Origin: Natronorubrum halalkaliphilum
GTDB taxonomy: Archaea > Halobacteriota > Halobacteria > Halobacteriales > Natrialbaceae
Length of the DNA: 64,000 nucleotides
Reading direction: 5' to 3'
Assembly: GCF_009834785.1 (NCBI RefSeq)
Contig: NZ_WUYX01000070.1
Coordinates: 21,622-85,621, forward strand
The notes below the pieces were generated by a model that was not told the origin of the DNA, did not search any database, and saw nothing but the letters and a program-made list of their open reading frames with translations. The translations under genes and the position numbers were made by a program. Of the stretch, positions 52,885 to 61,442 are shown piece by piece (the first letter of the stretch is position 1; each line of letters opens with the position of its first letter).

Positions 52885-54042
52885 GTGACCCGAACCCGAC
52901 TCTTCGCCTCTCTCTGCGGACTCGTCTTCCTCCTCAACCTCGCCAGAATCATCTTCGCGCCGCTGCTGGACGTGATCATTGCGGAGTTCACCATCGGCGA
53001 GGCGACGGCCGGCCTGCTCGTGACGCTCACGTGGGTGGGGAGTGCGGCGCCGCGGTTGCCGACCGGCTGGCTTCTGACGAAGGTGCCGCGTCACGTCGTC
53101 GTGCTCAGCTCCGGGGCGATCCTCGCGGCGGCCTCGGCGTTCGCCGCGATGGGGACGTCGATCGAGCACCTCATGCTCGGGGCCTTCCTGATGGGGATCG
53201 CGTCGGGCGTCTACTTCGTCTCGGCGAACCCGTTTCTGAGCGAGCTCTTCCCGGAGCGGGTCGGTCGCATCGTGGGGATCCACGGCGCCGCCAGCCAGAT
53301 CGCTGCGGTGCTCGCGGCCCCGCTGGTCACGGTGACGGTGCTCGTCGACTGGCGGCTGTCGCTGTGGCTCATCGCCGTCGGCGCGGCGGTGATAACCGGC
53401 TACACGTGGCTCGCCGCGCGGCGGGCGACGCTGCCGAACGCGGGTGCGGACGACCGGAGCTTCGTCGCCGGCGCGCTCTCGGAGTGGCGGGTCATCGTGA
53501 CCGGCCTGGCGATTGTCGGCGTCGCCTCGTTCGTCTGGCAGGGCGTGTTCAACTTCTACGAACTGTACATGCAGTCGAAAGGCATGTCCCCGCGGGCCTC
53601 GAGCATGCTGCTAACCGTCGTCTTCGCCGCCGGCATCCCCGCGTTCTTCGTCGGCGGCGATCTGGCCGATCGACTCCCAAAAGTACCGTACCTGCTCGGC
53701 GTCGTCGGCCTGTTCTCGGTCTCCCTGTTCGTCCTGACGCTGACCGAGGGGTTGATCGGGCTACTCACCCTCTCCGCCGTCGTCGGCGTCGTCATCCACT
53801 CGCTGTTTCCCGCGACCGACACGTTCCTCCTCGAGACGCTCCCCGACTCGACCCGCGGGAGCGCCTACGCGGTGTTCAGTTCCGTGTGGATGCTCACCCA
53901 GTCGCTCGGCTCGTTCGTCCTCGGCCTGTTCGTCGAACAGGGCTACAGCTACGACCAGCTGTTCCAGATCGGCGCCGTCTTCCTCGCGCTCACGATCGTC
54001 GGTCTCGCGATCCTCGAGCGAGCCGGCCGACTTCCAAACTGA
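52885..54042 (+). CDS. MFS transporter
   Basis: This 385-residue transporter has about 12 helices and is a different subfamily from the one at 10190: SAAPRLPTGWLLTKVPR replaces the usual GRLADR-type loop, while GGDLADRLPKVPYL gives the second-half loop. The GTG start at 52885 (MTRTRLFASLCGLVF) is immediately before the first helix. The gene follows the flavoprotein by 116 bases on the same strand, so the pair may be co-expressed; a link to isoprenoid or drug efflux is speculation. Confidence 0.88.
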   Translation: MTRTRLFASLCGLVFLLNLARIIFAPLLDVIIAEFTIGEATAGLLVTLTWVGSAAPRLPTGWLLTKVPRHVVVLSSGAILAAASAFAAMGTSIEHLMLGAFLMGIASGVYFVSANPFLSELFPERVGRIVGIHGAASQIAAVLAAPLVTVTVLVDWRLSLWLIAVGAAVITGYTWLAARRATLPNAGADDRSFVAGALSEWRVIVTGLAIVGVASFVWQGVFNFYELYMQSKGMSPRASSMLLTVVFAAGIPAFFVGGDLADRLPKVPYLLGVVGLFSVSLFVLTLTEGLIGLLTLSAVVGVVIHSLFPATDTFLLETLPDSTRGSAYAVFSSVWMLTQSLGSFVLGLFVEQGYSYDQLFQIGAVFLALTIVGLAILERAGRLPN

Positions 54043-54268
54043 GACGGACATACGGAAGCCGAACGACGTAGCTATCTTTAATCAGCGAAAGAATCCCACC
54101 GTTCACAGCGTCCTCAGAAATCAAAGACTTCTGGTGGGCATCGCAAACCTTCGATTTACTCAATGGGCGTGAATCGCGTCACTGGACGACGCAATCCACC
54201 GTCGGTGGCGGGCTGGATATTCCACGATCATCCATACTATTAAGTTGGTTTATCTACATAGGCTATGT

Positions 54269-55519
54269 ATGGCGATCGAGGTCACTCGCACCTACGTTGG
54301 TTCCATCCAGAACCAGCGGCAGGTCTGCGATGACCTGGATTTGCTCGGACACTCCGCCTCGAAGATCTGGAACGTCGCACGCTGGACAGCCGGTCGAATC
54401 TGGGATGAAGTCGGTGAAATCCCAGCCGAAGAGGTGCTGAAAGCGTATATGAAAAACCAATCGTGCTGGAAAGACCTGAACGCCCAATCCAGTCAGAAAG
54501 TCATCGAAGAACTTTCTGACGCTTTCCAGTCGTGGTTTGATCTGCGACAGAACAACGAGACGGCGAATCCGCCCGGCTACCGCAAACACGATGACGAACG
54601 GCCGCGCAGTACGATCACATTTAAAGTAGACGGGTTCAAACACGACCCCGCCAACAACCGCGTCCGACTCTCAAAAGGTTCAAACCTCAAAGAGAATTGG
54701 TCGGACTTCATCCTCTGTGAGTACCAGACGCGCCCGGACGTTGACCTCTCGGAGGTCAACCGAGTGCAGAACGTCCGCGCCGTCTGGAACGGCGACGAGT
54801 GGGAACTGCACTTCGTCTGCAAAGTCGAACTCGAAACCAACGACTCCGCAGGTGATGAAGTGGCAGGAATCGACCTTGGCATTAAGAACACCGCCACGGT
54901 CGCATTCCCCAACGAGTACGTCCTGTACCCCGGCAACTCGCTCAAACAGAACAAGCACTACTTCACTCGGGCAGAGTACGACACCGAAGGTGAGAACGGG
55001 CCATCAGAAAAGTCGATGTGGGCGCGTCGAAAACTTGCAGACCGCGAGACACACTTCTACCACGTTCTCACGGACACCATCATTACCGAATGCGTTGAAC
55101 GCGGTGTTGGAACGGTGGCAGTGAGTTGGCCTGAAGACGTGCGTGACTCGGACTGGGGCAAGACCGGTAACAAGAAACTCCATACGTGGGCATTCGATCG
55201 TATCTACCAGTACCTCGCGTACAAAGGCGAGATACGTGGCGTCGAGGTACTGAAAGAAAACGAGTGGGATACCTCGAAGACGTGTTCGGCGTGTGGCGAC
55301 GACACGACGTCGAACCGCGTCGAACGTGGCTTGTACGTCTGCTCATCGTGCGAGTTGGTGGCCAATGCGGACTGTAACGGGGCGGAGAATATGCGACAGA
55401 AGATAACTCCGAGTCCTCACGGCGAGGATAGGAGTAACGGCTGTGTGGCACAGCCATCGGTACACCTGTTCGACCGCGAGAGCGGGACGTTCCGCACGAG
55501 AGAACAGGTCGTGTCGTAG
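54269..55519 (+). CDS. tnpB: TnpB, RNA-guided nuclease of IS200/IS605 group
   Basis: This 416-residue TnpB has the complete RuvC triad: Asp202 (AGIDLGIKNT), Glu289 (SWPEDV) and Asp368 (NADCNG). It also has the zinc finger pairs CSACG and CSSCE, so it is probably an active nuclease guided by the RNA made from the element's right end. In such elements TnpB cuts at sites matching the guide to keep the transposon. ATG at 54269 follows a TATA-like ATTAAG at about 54239-54245; the Met at 54245 is less likely. Codon use is less GC-biased than the neighbours, consistent with transfer. Confidence 0.93.
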   Translation: MAIEVTRTYVGSIQNQRQVCDDLDLLGHSASKIWNVARWTAGRIWDEVGEIPAEEVLKAYMKNQSCWKDLNAQSSQKVIEELSDAFQSWFDLRQNNETANPPGYRKHDDERPRSTITFKVDGFKHDPANNRVRLSKGSNLKENWSDFILCEYQTRPDVDLSEVNRVQNVRAVWNGDEWELHFVCKVELETNDSAGDEVAGIDLGIKNTATVAFPNEYVLYPGNSLKQNKHYFTRAEYDTEGENGPSEKSMWARRKLADRETHFYHVLTDTIITECVERGVGTVAVSWPEDVRDSDWGKTGNKKLHTWAFDRIYQYLAYKGEIRGVEVLKENEWDTSKTCSACGDDTTSNRVERGLYVCSSCELVANADCNGAENMRQKITPSPHGEDRSNGCVAQPSVHLFDRESGTFRTREQVVS

Positions 55520-55551
55520 ACCAGCAAATATCCCAACTGCGGTACGGGAAG

Positions 55552-55571
55552 CCGCGCCCTTCAGGGCGCGG
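55552..55571 (+). ncRNA. Terminal hairpin of the predicted omega RNA
   Basis: CCGCGCCC at 55552-55559 and GGGCGCGG at 55564-55571 form a perfect 8-base stem with a TTCA loop, directly before the glyA stop. This is the expected 3' scaffold hairpin of the guide RNA that starts inside tnpB. In Halobacterium salinarum, IS1341-type genes are known to produce such sense-overlapping RNAs. The guide would be the bases following, which run into the glyA gene. Confidence 0.7.
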
Positions 55572-55577
55572 AGGATG

Positions 55578-56825
55578 TCACTCGTACAGCGGGTTCGCGT
55601 CACACAGCGACTCGACTTCCTCGCGGACGTCCTCGAGGACATCATTGTCCTCCGGCGCGTCGATGACCTGAGTGATTAGATCGGCGACTTTTCGGCAGTC
55701 GTCCTCGTCGAAGCCGCGGGTGGTCAGCGCGGGCGTCCCGGCGCGGATGCCCGAGGGATCGAACGCCGAACGCGTCTCGCCGGGGACGGTGTTGCCGTTG
55801 AGAACGATGCCTGCGTCCTCGAGGGCTTCTTCGGCGTCGCCCCCCGACGTCTCGGGGTGGCTCTCGCGCAGGTCGACGAGCACGAGGTGGTTGTCAGTGC
55901 CGTCCGAGACCAGCGAGAAGCCGTTGTCGACGAGGCTCTCGCCGAGCGCCTTCGCGTTCGCGACCGTCTGGGAGGCGTAGTCTTCGAACTCCGGCTGGAG
56001 CGCCTCCTTGAAGCCGACGGCCTTGCCGGCGACGTTGTGCATGAGTGGACCGCCCTGCCCGCCGGGGAACACCGCCGAGTCGACGTCGTCGGCGTACTCC
56101 TCGTCGCACATGACGATCCCACCGCGGCCGGAGCGGATCGTCTTGTGGGTCGACCCCGTGACGAAGTCGGCCGTGCCGACCGGCGACGAGTGAACGCCCG
56201 CGGCCACGAGACCGGTGATGTGAGCGATGTCCGCGAGGTGGAGCGCGTCGACGCTGTCGGCGGCCTCCTGAATGCGCTCCCACTCGATTTCGCGCGGGTA
56301 CGCGGAGTAGCCCGAGACGATGATGTCGGGTTCGAACGCTTCGGCGTGCTCTGCCAGCCCCTCGTAGTCGAGATACCCCGTCTCGGGGTCGACCTCGTAC
56401 TGTTCGACGTCGTACAGTTGGCCGACGAAGTTCGCCGGGTGGCCGTGGCTCAGGTGACCGCCGTGGGTCAGATCCAGCGAGAGGATCTTGTCGCCGGGCT
56501 CTAACATCGCGAAGTAGACGGCCTGGTTGGCCTGCGTGCCCGAGTGTGGCTGGACGTTGACGTGCTCGGCACCGAACAGCTCCGTCGCGCGTTCGATCGC
56601 GAGGTTTTCGACCTCGTCGGCGTACTCGCAGCCGCCGTAGTACCGCGAGCCGGGATACCCCTCGGCGTACTTGTTCGTCAGGGCGCTTCCCTGCGCGTCG
56701 ATGACCGCCTGGCTGACGTGGTTCTCGCTCGCGATCATCTGCAGCGAGTTTCGCTGGCGATCGACCTCTCCCTCGAGTGCATCGGCGACGGCGGGATCGA
56801 CGTCCCGGACCTGCTCGTGTTCCAT
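55578..56825 (-). CDS. glyA: Serine hydroxymethyltransferase
   Basis: The enzyme converts serine and tetrahydrofolate to glycine and methylenetetrahydrofolate. The 415-residue PLP protein starts MEHEQVRDVDPAVADALEGE and has NVQPHSGTQANQAVYFA, LADIAHITGLVAAGVH and the PLP lysine in GSTHKTIRSGRGG. Two earlier in-frame Met codons precede a Cys/Pro leader and are not used. The stop codon lies 6 bases from the TnpB hairpin, so the mobile element inserted almost exactly at the 3' end. Its product supports folD, thyA and purD. Confidence 0.96.
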   Translation of the reverse strand: MEHEQVRDVDPAVADALEGEVDRQRNSLQMIASENHVSQAVIDAQGSALTNKYAEGYPGSRYYGGCEYADEVENLAIERATELFGAEHVNVQPHSGTQANQAVYFAMLEPGDKILSLDLTHGGHLSHGHPANFVGQLYDVEQYEVDPETGYLDYEGLAEHAEAFEPDIIVSGYSAYPREIEWERIQEAADSVDALHLADIAHITGLVAAGVHSSPVGTADFVTGSTHKTIRSGRGGIVMCDEEYADDVDSAVFPGGQGGPLMHNVAGKAVGFKEALQPEFEDYASQTVANAKALGESLVDNGFSLVSDGTDNHLVLVDLRESHPETSGGDAEEALEDAGIVLNGNTVPGETRSAFDPSGIRAGTPALTTRGFDEDDCRKVADLITQVIDAPEDNDVLEDVREEVESLCDANPLYE

Positions 56826-57089
56826 ATCCGATGTGCAGTTTGGCGGCTGCATAAGTGTACCCGTCTTCGGCAAGTGGAGCCACTACCCTCCGTCTTCGAG
56901 ACCGTACGAACGAGTCGGGTCGGCTCTCCACGCTGGTGGTGTCCGGTGCTGTTGTGTTGACCGGAAGAGCTACCGTGGTGCGCCGGGACCAGCAACTATG
57001 ACCGGTTTGGTTCCCAACACGCCGGACTCACAGTCGTTCGCTGCCCACCCGATACAACTAACTTTCCGGAGTGACATTCAGCGTACCGA

Positions 57090-59195
57090 ATGATCGAGTG
57101 GGCGGCGGACGACGGCGCGCTCCGTGTCACCGACGCTGACAACACCGAGTTGTCGGTCCGCGGTGCCGATCTCGTCGTCGGCGGACCGGGGCCGGACATC
57201 CAACGACCAGTCGACGAAACGGTCGTCGCAACGGCTAACGAACTCCGCTTTCCCCACGCGGTCGTCTACGCGTTCTCGCTCGGATCGGGCGAGCAACACG
57301 AACTCGACCTGGGCGGCTCCCCGCTCTCGCTGTCCCCCGGCGAGTACATCGTCGATATCGACACCGACATCAAGACCTATCTTCGGTTTTCCGGCACTGC
57401 GACTATCGAGAAGACCGACGGCTACGACACGATCACCGTCTCCTTTCCCGATCGCACTCGCGTCCTCCTCGGCTTCCGGAGCCACCACGAACTTCCGGCG
57501 GGGACGATCACCGTCCCGGATTCGCCGGAGGCCATCGCAACGGCGATCAGCCACCTCTCGGCATCCCAGAAGACGGATAGTCCGGATCGCACCTACCCCT
57601 CCCTCCGGGGCCATCCGTCGCTTCTCGAGTCCGGCGACGACCTCGAGATTCCCGACTGCATCCGGGAGGATACCGCCGATACCGGCATCGAGGTGGTCGT
57701 CCCGCCGGACTACGAATCGCTGTTCGTCGCCGCGCCGCTTGCGTACTACCTGCAGGCGACGCTTCGGACCTGCGGACGCCGTCGAACCGGTCCCGATCGG
57801 CCGCAGCTTCGGCTCCCTGAACGCGGGGTCGAGGAACAGCTCTCGCCGATGCCCGAACTCGAACACGACGTCGAGCAGTTGTTGCGCAAAACGTACTTCC
57901 TCGACTGTCTCGTCCGCAACGTGGGCCCCCACGGGACGAACCTGGCCGAACTGAACGTGCTCGATGCGCTCGAACTCGACGCCGACGCCCTCTACGATGC
58001 CAGCCCCGAACGGCGTCTCGCGACCTATCTCGAGGTGCCGTACACGGCGATCGAACACCGACTCCCCGACTGGCATCTCTCGACGTACGTCGCGCCGGAG
58101 TACGAGAGCGTCGAGACCCTCCCGTTCCTGCTCGATCGGATGAGCATGATCTACATGCCCCGGACGTCCGAACTCGAGGGCAAGGAGCTGGTCGAGCGCT
58201 CTCTGGAGGACTTTTATCGCGGTGTGGGCGACGAAAACGGTGCCGCGAGCAGAGCCAGCGCCGGCCGGGTCGCCTCGGTGGATATCGTCAAACCCGAACT
58301 CCGAAACGGCCGAGTCCACGGCTGGCTCGCCGACGGCGTGCCGATCGACGTCTTCAAGTCCACGCCGGAGGCCTACCACAACCGACTCGACTATCTCGAA
58401 CGCTCGAGCGATTCGACGTCGATCTGCGTCGTCCTGAACGACCCCGAGATGGCGGGCGAACACGACGACGTCGCCGAAATCTATCGTCAACGCTCCGAGG
58501 ACCTCTCGATGGACGTGACAGTCGGCGAGTCACTCACGACGGCCGATCTGGCACGCGTTTTCGAAGGCGAGTACGACTTCGTCCACTACATCGGCCACTG
58601 TGAGACCGACGGACTCCGCTGTCCGGACGGCTACCTCTCGGCCGCAAACCTCGATCAGTGTAACAGCCAGACGTTCTTCCTCAACGCCTGTGGCTCCTAC
58701 TACGAGGGGATGGGACTGATCGAAAAGGGGAGCGTCGCCGGCGCAGTGACGGTGACCAAGGTACTGAACGACCACGCCGTCAAGGTCGGCTCGACGTTCG
58801 CCAAACTCCTCGTCCACGGGTTCAGCCTCGAGCGGGCACTGGGGCTCGCACGGCGGCGTATCATGATGGGGAAAGACTACGCGGTCGTCGGCGACGGGAC
58901 CCACTCGCTTACGCAGGGCGAACAGCGGTTTCCGATCACCATTACGCTCGAGGAACTCGAGGAGGGGCCGGGCGACTATCTGGTGGAGTTAGACTGTTAT
59001 TCGACGCGTATGAACGGCTCGTACTATTTCCCCCACACGGAGGACAACGAGTACGCCTATCTCTGTGGCACCGAATCGAGTTTCACGCTTACAGAGTCCG
59101 GCCTCGTCACGCTGCTCGAGGAGGTCGAGGGCTCGGTTATCTACGACGGGGACCTCTACTGGTCGACGGGATTATCGCGGCAGTTTAAACGGTGA
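57090..59195 (+). CDS. CHAT-domain (caspase-like) protease
   Basis: This encodes 701 residues. The C-terminal part is a CHAT-type caspase-like peptidase: VHYIGHC gives catalytic His503 and TFFLNACGSYYEGMG gives catalytic Cys534, followed by GAVTVTKVLND and the helix SLERALGLARRRIM. The N-terminal 170 residues are beta-rich (LVVGGPGP, GEYIVDIDTDI), and the middle is an alpha/beta region of unknown type (PDYESLFVAAPLAYYL) that may be the sensor. A short beta domain follows the protease (YLVELDCYSTR). CHAT proteases act in prokaryotic defence and cell-fate systems, but no known partner is adjacent. It is divergent from glyA. Confidence 0.85.
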   Translation: MIEWAADDGALRVTDADNTELSVRGADLVVGGPGPDIQRPVDETVVATANELRFPHAVVYAFSLGSGEQHELDLGGSPLSLSPGEYIVDIDTDIKTYLRFSGTATIEKTDGYDTITVSFPDRTRVLLGFRSHHELPAGTITVPDSPEAIATAISHLSASQKTDSPDRTYPSLRGHPSLLESGDDLEIPDCIREDTADTGIEVVVPPDYESLFVAAPLAYYLQATLRTCGRRRTGPDRPQLRLPERGVEEQLSPMPELEHDVEQLLRKTYFLDCLVRNVGPHGTNLAELNVLDALELDADALYDASPERRLATYLEVPYTAIEHRLPDWHLSTYVAPEYESVETLPFLLDRMSMIYMPRTSELEGKELVERSLEDFYRGVGDENGAASRASAGRVASVDIVKPELRNGRVHGWLADGVPIDVFKSTPEAYHNRLDYLERSSDSTSICVVLNDPEMAGEHDDVAEIYRQRSEDLSMDVTVGESLTTADLARVFEGEYDFVHYIGHCETDGLRCPDGYLSAANLDQCNSQTFFLNACGSYYEGMGLIEKGSVAGAVTVTKVLNDHAVKVGSTFAKLLVHGFSLERALGLARRRIMMGKDYAVVGDGTHSLTQGEQRFPITITLEELEEGPGDYLVELDCYSTRMNGSYYFPHTEDNEYAYLCGTESSFTLTESGLVTLLEEVEGSVIYDGDLYWSTGLSRQFKR

Positions 59196-59295
59196 GACGG
59201 GGTCCCGACCTGCTGTCATGTTTCGTGAGGGTGCAGTACTTCATTTTCTGTGACAGTTAGTTGTGTTATTTCGGCTGATACTATACTGCAATACA

Positions 59296-59303
59296 TTTAA
59301 ATA
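59296..59303 (+). promoter_or_regulatory. Strong TATA box of the 39-residue ORF
   Basis: TTTAAATA is centred 27-28 bases before the ATG at 59327, an ideal haloarchaeal leaderless promoter in AT-rich surroundings. It drives the small ORF independently of the CHAT gene. Confidence 0.7.
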
Positions 59304-59326
59304 AGATACCAATAGTGTGTTAGTGT

Positions 59327-59446
59327 ATGTCCCTCATGATTGCGGCTGAGGCTGGCATTGCGCTTCAAGAGACACTCGTGTACACCGGCCAGACAGTGGC
59401 GAACATTTCACCTCAGGGAATCGTCGTCACGTACAGCGGTCCGTAG
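59327..59446 (+). CDS. 39-residue peptide with leaderless promoter
   Basis: This ORF encodes a 39-residue peptide starting MSLMIAAEAG and ending VVTYSGP. The N-terminus is mildly hydrophobic, with small residues and no charges beyond two Glu, and the C-terminus is beta-like (GIVVTYSG). It begins 132 bases after the CHAT protease stop and has its own strong TATA box. Its position suggests a substrate, inhibitor or regulator of the protease, but it could equally be a short unrelated transcript. No family is recognised. Confidence 0.5.
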   Translation: MSLMIAAEAGIALQETLVYTGQTVANISPQGIVVTYSGP

Positions 59447-59546
59447 TCGAGAACGGCCGATACTTTTCGCCGACAGTTTCCGAATTAACGGATGGCGATG
59501 GCCCACATTTAATCCAACCGACACCGGTCCTACTATTGATTCAACT

Positions 59547-59657
59547 ATGTCATATACTCTCGGATCGGTAGTGAAGAACCGACGAAGGAACCGACAAAAA
59601 CTACCGCATACCCCGCCAGAGTTCAAGTTGTGGCCTGAAAACGGCCAACAAAATTAA
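59547..59657 (+). CDS. Possible 36-residue basic peptide
   Basis: An ATG at 59547 opens 36 codons (MSYTLGSVVKNRRRNRQK, then a Pro-rich end). A TTTAAT-like element lies about 36 bases upstream. The composition is basic, unlike nearly all haloarchaeal proteins, and codon bias is weak, so it may not be translated. It is listed because it lies in the small-ORF gap between the protease and tbsP. Confidence 0.25.
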   Translation: MSYTLGSVVKNRRRNRQKLPHTPPEFKLWPENGQQN

Positions 59658-59688
59658 GTGGTTTGCAATCGTTTACTTCTGTACAGAG

Positions 59689-60507
59689 ATGACCTCGAAT
59701 TTACTCAACCACCAGATTGACGATATCCTCGAATCCATTCTCGAGGATGCGAGCGGGGACGTCTACATGGTCAACCCATCGGCAGACGCCATCGAAGAGT
59801 TCGTGTCCGTTGCGACCGCGTTCGATGGCTCGCTCCCGTCGGTACACATGCTCGCCGACGAGCGAACGCTGAAAGACGTCATGGACGATTTCATCGTCGC
59901 CTCGAACGCCGCTGACCTCATCAGTCAGGACGCACTCGCGCTGCGAACGCTCGAGGAGGCACCCGAGAACTCGCTGCTGATCACCGAAGACCGCGTCATC
60001 GCCGTCGTCCACGCCGGCGACCGCGTCGGCGGCCTGGTCACCGACGACGAAAGCTTCGTCGACGACACCTACGACACCTACGAGGCGCGCTGGGCGGACT
60101 CCTCGCAGTTCAACCTTCGAACCCCGCCGATTACGGACGTCCGCGAGACGCTCGCCGACGAGATCAGTCCCGACGCCGAAGCGGACTTCACGGCGATCCT
60201 CAACTCGCTCGAGACCGCTCGCGGCGACGGAGACGGACTCGACGAGGTCACGATTTCGCTGCTCGTCGCGGCCAAGAACGAGGCCCTGCTGTACGACATC
60301 AGCAAGTGGGGCGAGGACGTCGGCATCGCCTCCAAGGCGACCTTTAGCCGAACCAAGACCAAGCTCGAAGACATGGGCCTGATCGACACCGAGAAGGTTC
60401 CGATCGACGTCGGTCGCCCGCGTCTGCGCCTGAAGATCGGCGACGAGCGACTCAGCGAGGCCGACAACGGCCAGCTCGCCACGGTGGCCCAGTCGATCCT
60501 CAACTAA
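59689..60507 (+). CDS. tbsP: TbsP family transcriptional regulator
   Basis: This 272-residue haloarchaeal regulator belongs to the DUF5821 family, which I know as TbsP. In Haloferax volcanii TbsP works with TrmB on the glycolytic/gluconeogenic switch and cell development. The N-terminal part is an alpha/beta domain (LLNHQIDDILESILEDASG, VHMLADERTLKDVMDDF). The C-terminal winged helix (VGIASKATFSRTKTKLEDMGLIDTEKV) binds DNA. The nearest plus-strand TATA-like element, AAAATTAAG at about 59650, gives a short leader. Its gene lies between the CHAT/small-ORF locus and the RNase P cluster. Confidence 0.85.
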   Translation: MTSNLLNHQIDDILESILEDASGDVYMVNPSADAIEEFVSVATAFDGSLPSVHMLADERTLKDVMDDFIVASNAADLISQDALALRTLEEAPENSLLITEDRVIAVVHAGDRVGGLVTDDESFVDDTYDTYEARWADSSQFNLRTPPITDVRETLADEISPDAEADFTAILNSLETARGDGDGLDEVTISLLVAAKNEALLYDISKWGEDVGIASKATFSRTKTKLEDMGLIDTEKVPIDVGRPRLRLKIGDERLSEADNGQLATVAQSILN

Positions 60508-60737
60508 CGAAACGCACGCCGTCGTCTATCGCGGTCGTGAACGTCACACCGCGCCTGTCCCCGCCTCGATACGGTCCGATTGCGGCACCTCCTTCCGTCT
60601 TCTCACTCCGGAGCGACGCACAGCGCCGCTCGGCCGCTCGTTCAAAATGCCGCCGCCCACTCTCGACTGCCCGTCGTCCGGGCTCGGTCGCGTCCCATGG
60701 CACAAACCCCAAGTCACCGCCGCGAGACGATCCGAGT

Positions 60738-61442
60738 ATGTACGAGGCCGTCCACGCCCATCCCGACGGAGACAGCACGGTCGCCAGACTCGCGAAAACG
60801 GCGGCCGACTGCGGCTACGAGGGCGTGGTCGTCAGGAACCACCACGACTCGCGGGCGGAGTACGACGCCGAACGGATCGGCGAGGAGTACGGCATCGACG
60901 TCGTCGAGGGCCTCGAGATTCGCGCCGCCGATCCGCAGGAAGCCGGCGGCTCGGTAGGTAACTACCGAACCTCGCAGACGATCCTCGGGGTTCACGGCGG
61001 CACGAACGCGATGAATCGCTTTGCCGTCGAAAACGATAAAGTCGACGTGCTCGCCCATCCGATGGCCGACCACGGCGACGTCAACCACGTCCTCGTCAAA
61101 GCCGCCGTCGAGAACGGCGTCCGCATCGAGTTCAACCTCTCGGGCGTCCTCAGAACGAGCGGCGGTCGCCGGGTTAGAGTCATCCAGTCGCTCCGCAAAC
61201 TCGAGGAGATCGTCGACTACTTCGACGCCCCCTACGTGGTGAGTGCGGATCCGAACTCACATCTCGAGGTGCGCACGCCCCGAGAGTTGCGGGCGCTGGG
61301 CGAACAGATCGGGTTCTCGAAGGCCTTTATCGAGGCGGGGTTGACCGAGTGGGGGAGACTCGCCGAACGCAACCGACGCATCAACTCCGAGTCCTTCATT
61401 GAGCCGGGTGTCGAACGGGGCAGGTATGAAGAAGAATCTTGA
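60738..61442 (+). CDS. rnp3: Ribonuclease P protein component 3 (Rpp30)
   Basis: This 234-residue TIM-barrel protein is the Rpp30 homologue: MYEAVHAHPDGDSTVARLAKTA is followed by GYEGVVVRNHHDS, KVDVLAHPMADHG and FDAPYVVSADPNSHLEVRTPRE. It binds RNase P RNA and activates 5' tRNA processing with the Pop5 homologue at 62124. The ATG at 60738 is the first with homology. Its 3' end overlaps the methyltransferase by 17 bases. Confidence 0.95.
   Translation: MYEAVHAHPDGDSTVARLAKTAADCGYEGVVVRNHHDSRAEYDAERIGEEYGIDVVEGLEIRAADPQEAGGSVGNYRTSQTILGVHGGTNAMNRFAVENDKVDVLAHPMADHGDVNHVLVKAAVENGVRIEFNLSGVLRTSGGRRVRVIQSLRKLEEIVDYFDAPYVVSADPNSHLEVRTPRELRALGEQIGFSKAFIEAGLTEWGRLAERNRRINSESFIEPGVERGRYEEES

Larger units (their letters stand above)
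54043..55577 (+). mobile_element. Solitary TnpB (IS1341-type) element, left end not resolved
   Basis: A single tnpB without tnpA, flanked on the right by the hairpin typical of such elements, indicates an IS200/IS605-group element that depends on a partner for transposition. The right end lies at or just after 55571; the left end lies somewhere in 54043-54268, where I could not identify it. A TACATA-GGC-TATGTA hairpin overlaps the tnpB start (54255-54269). The element sits between an MFS gene and glyA. Confidence 0.75.
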
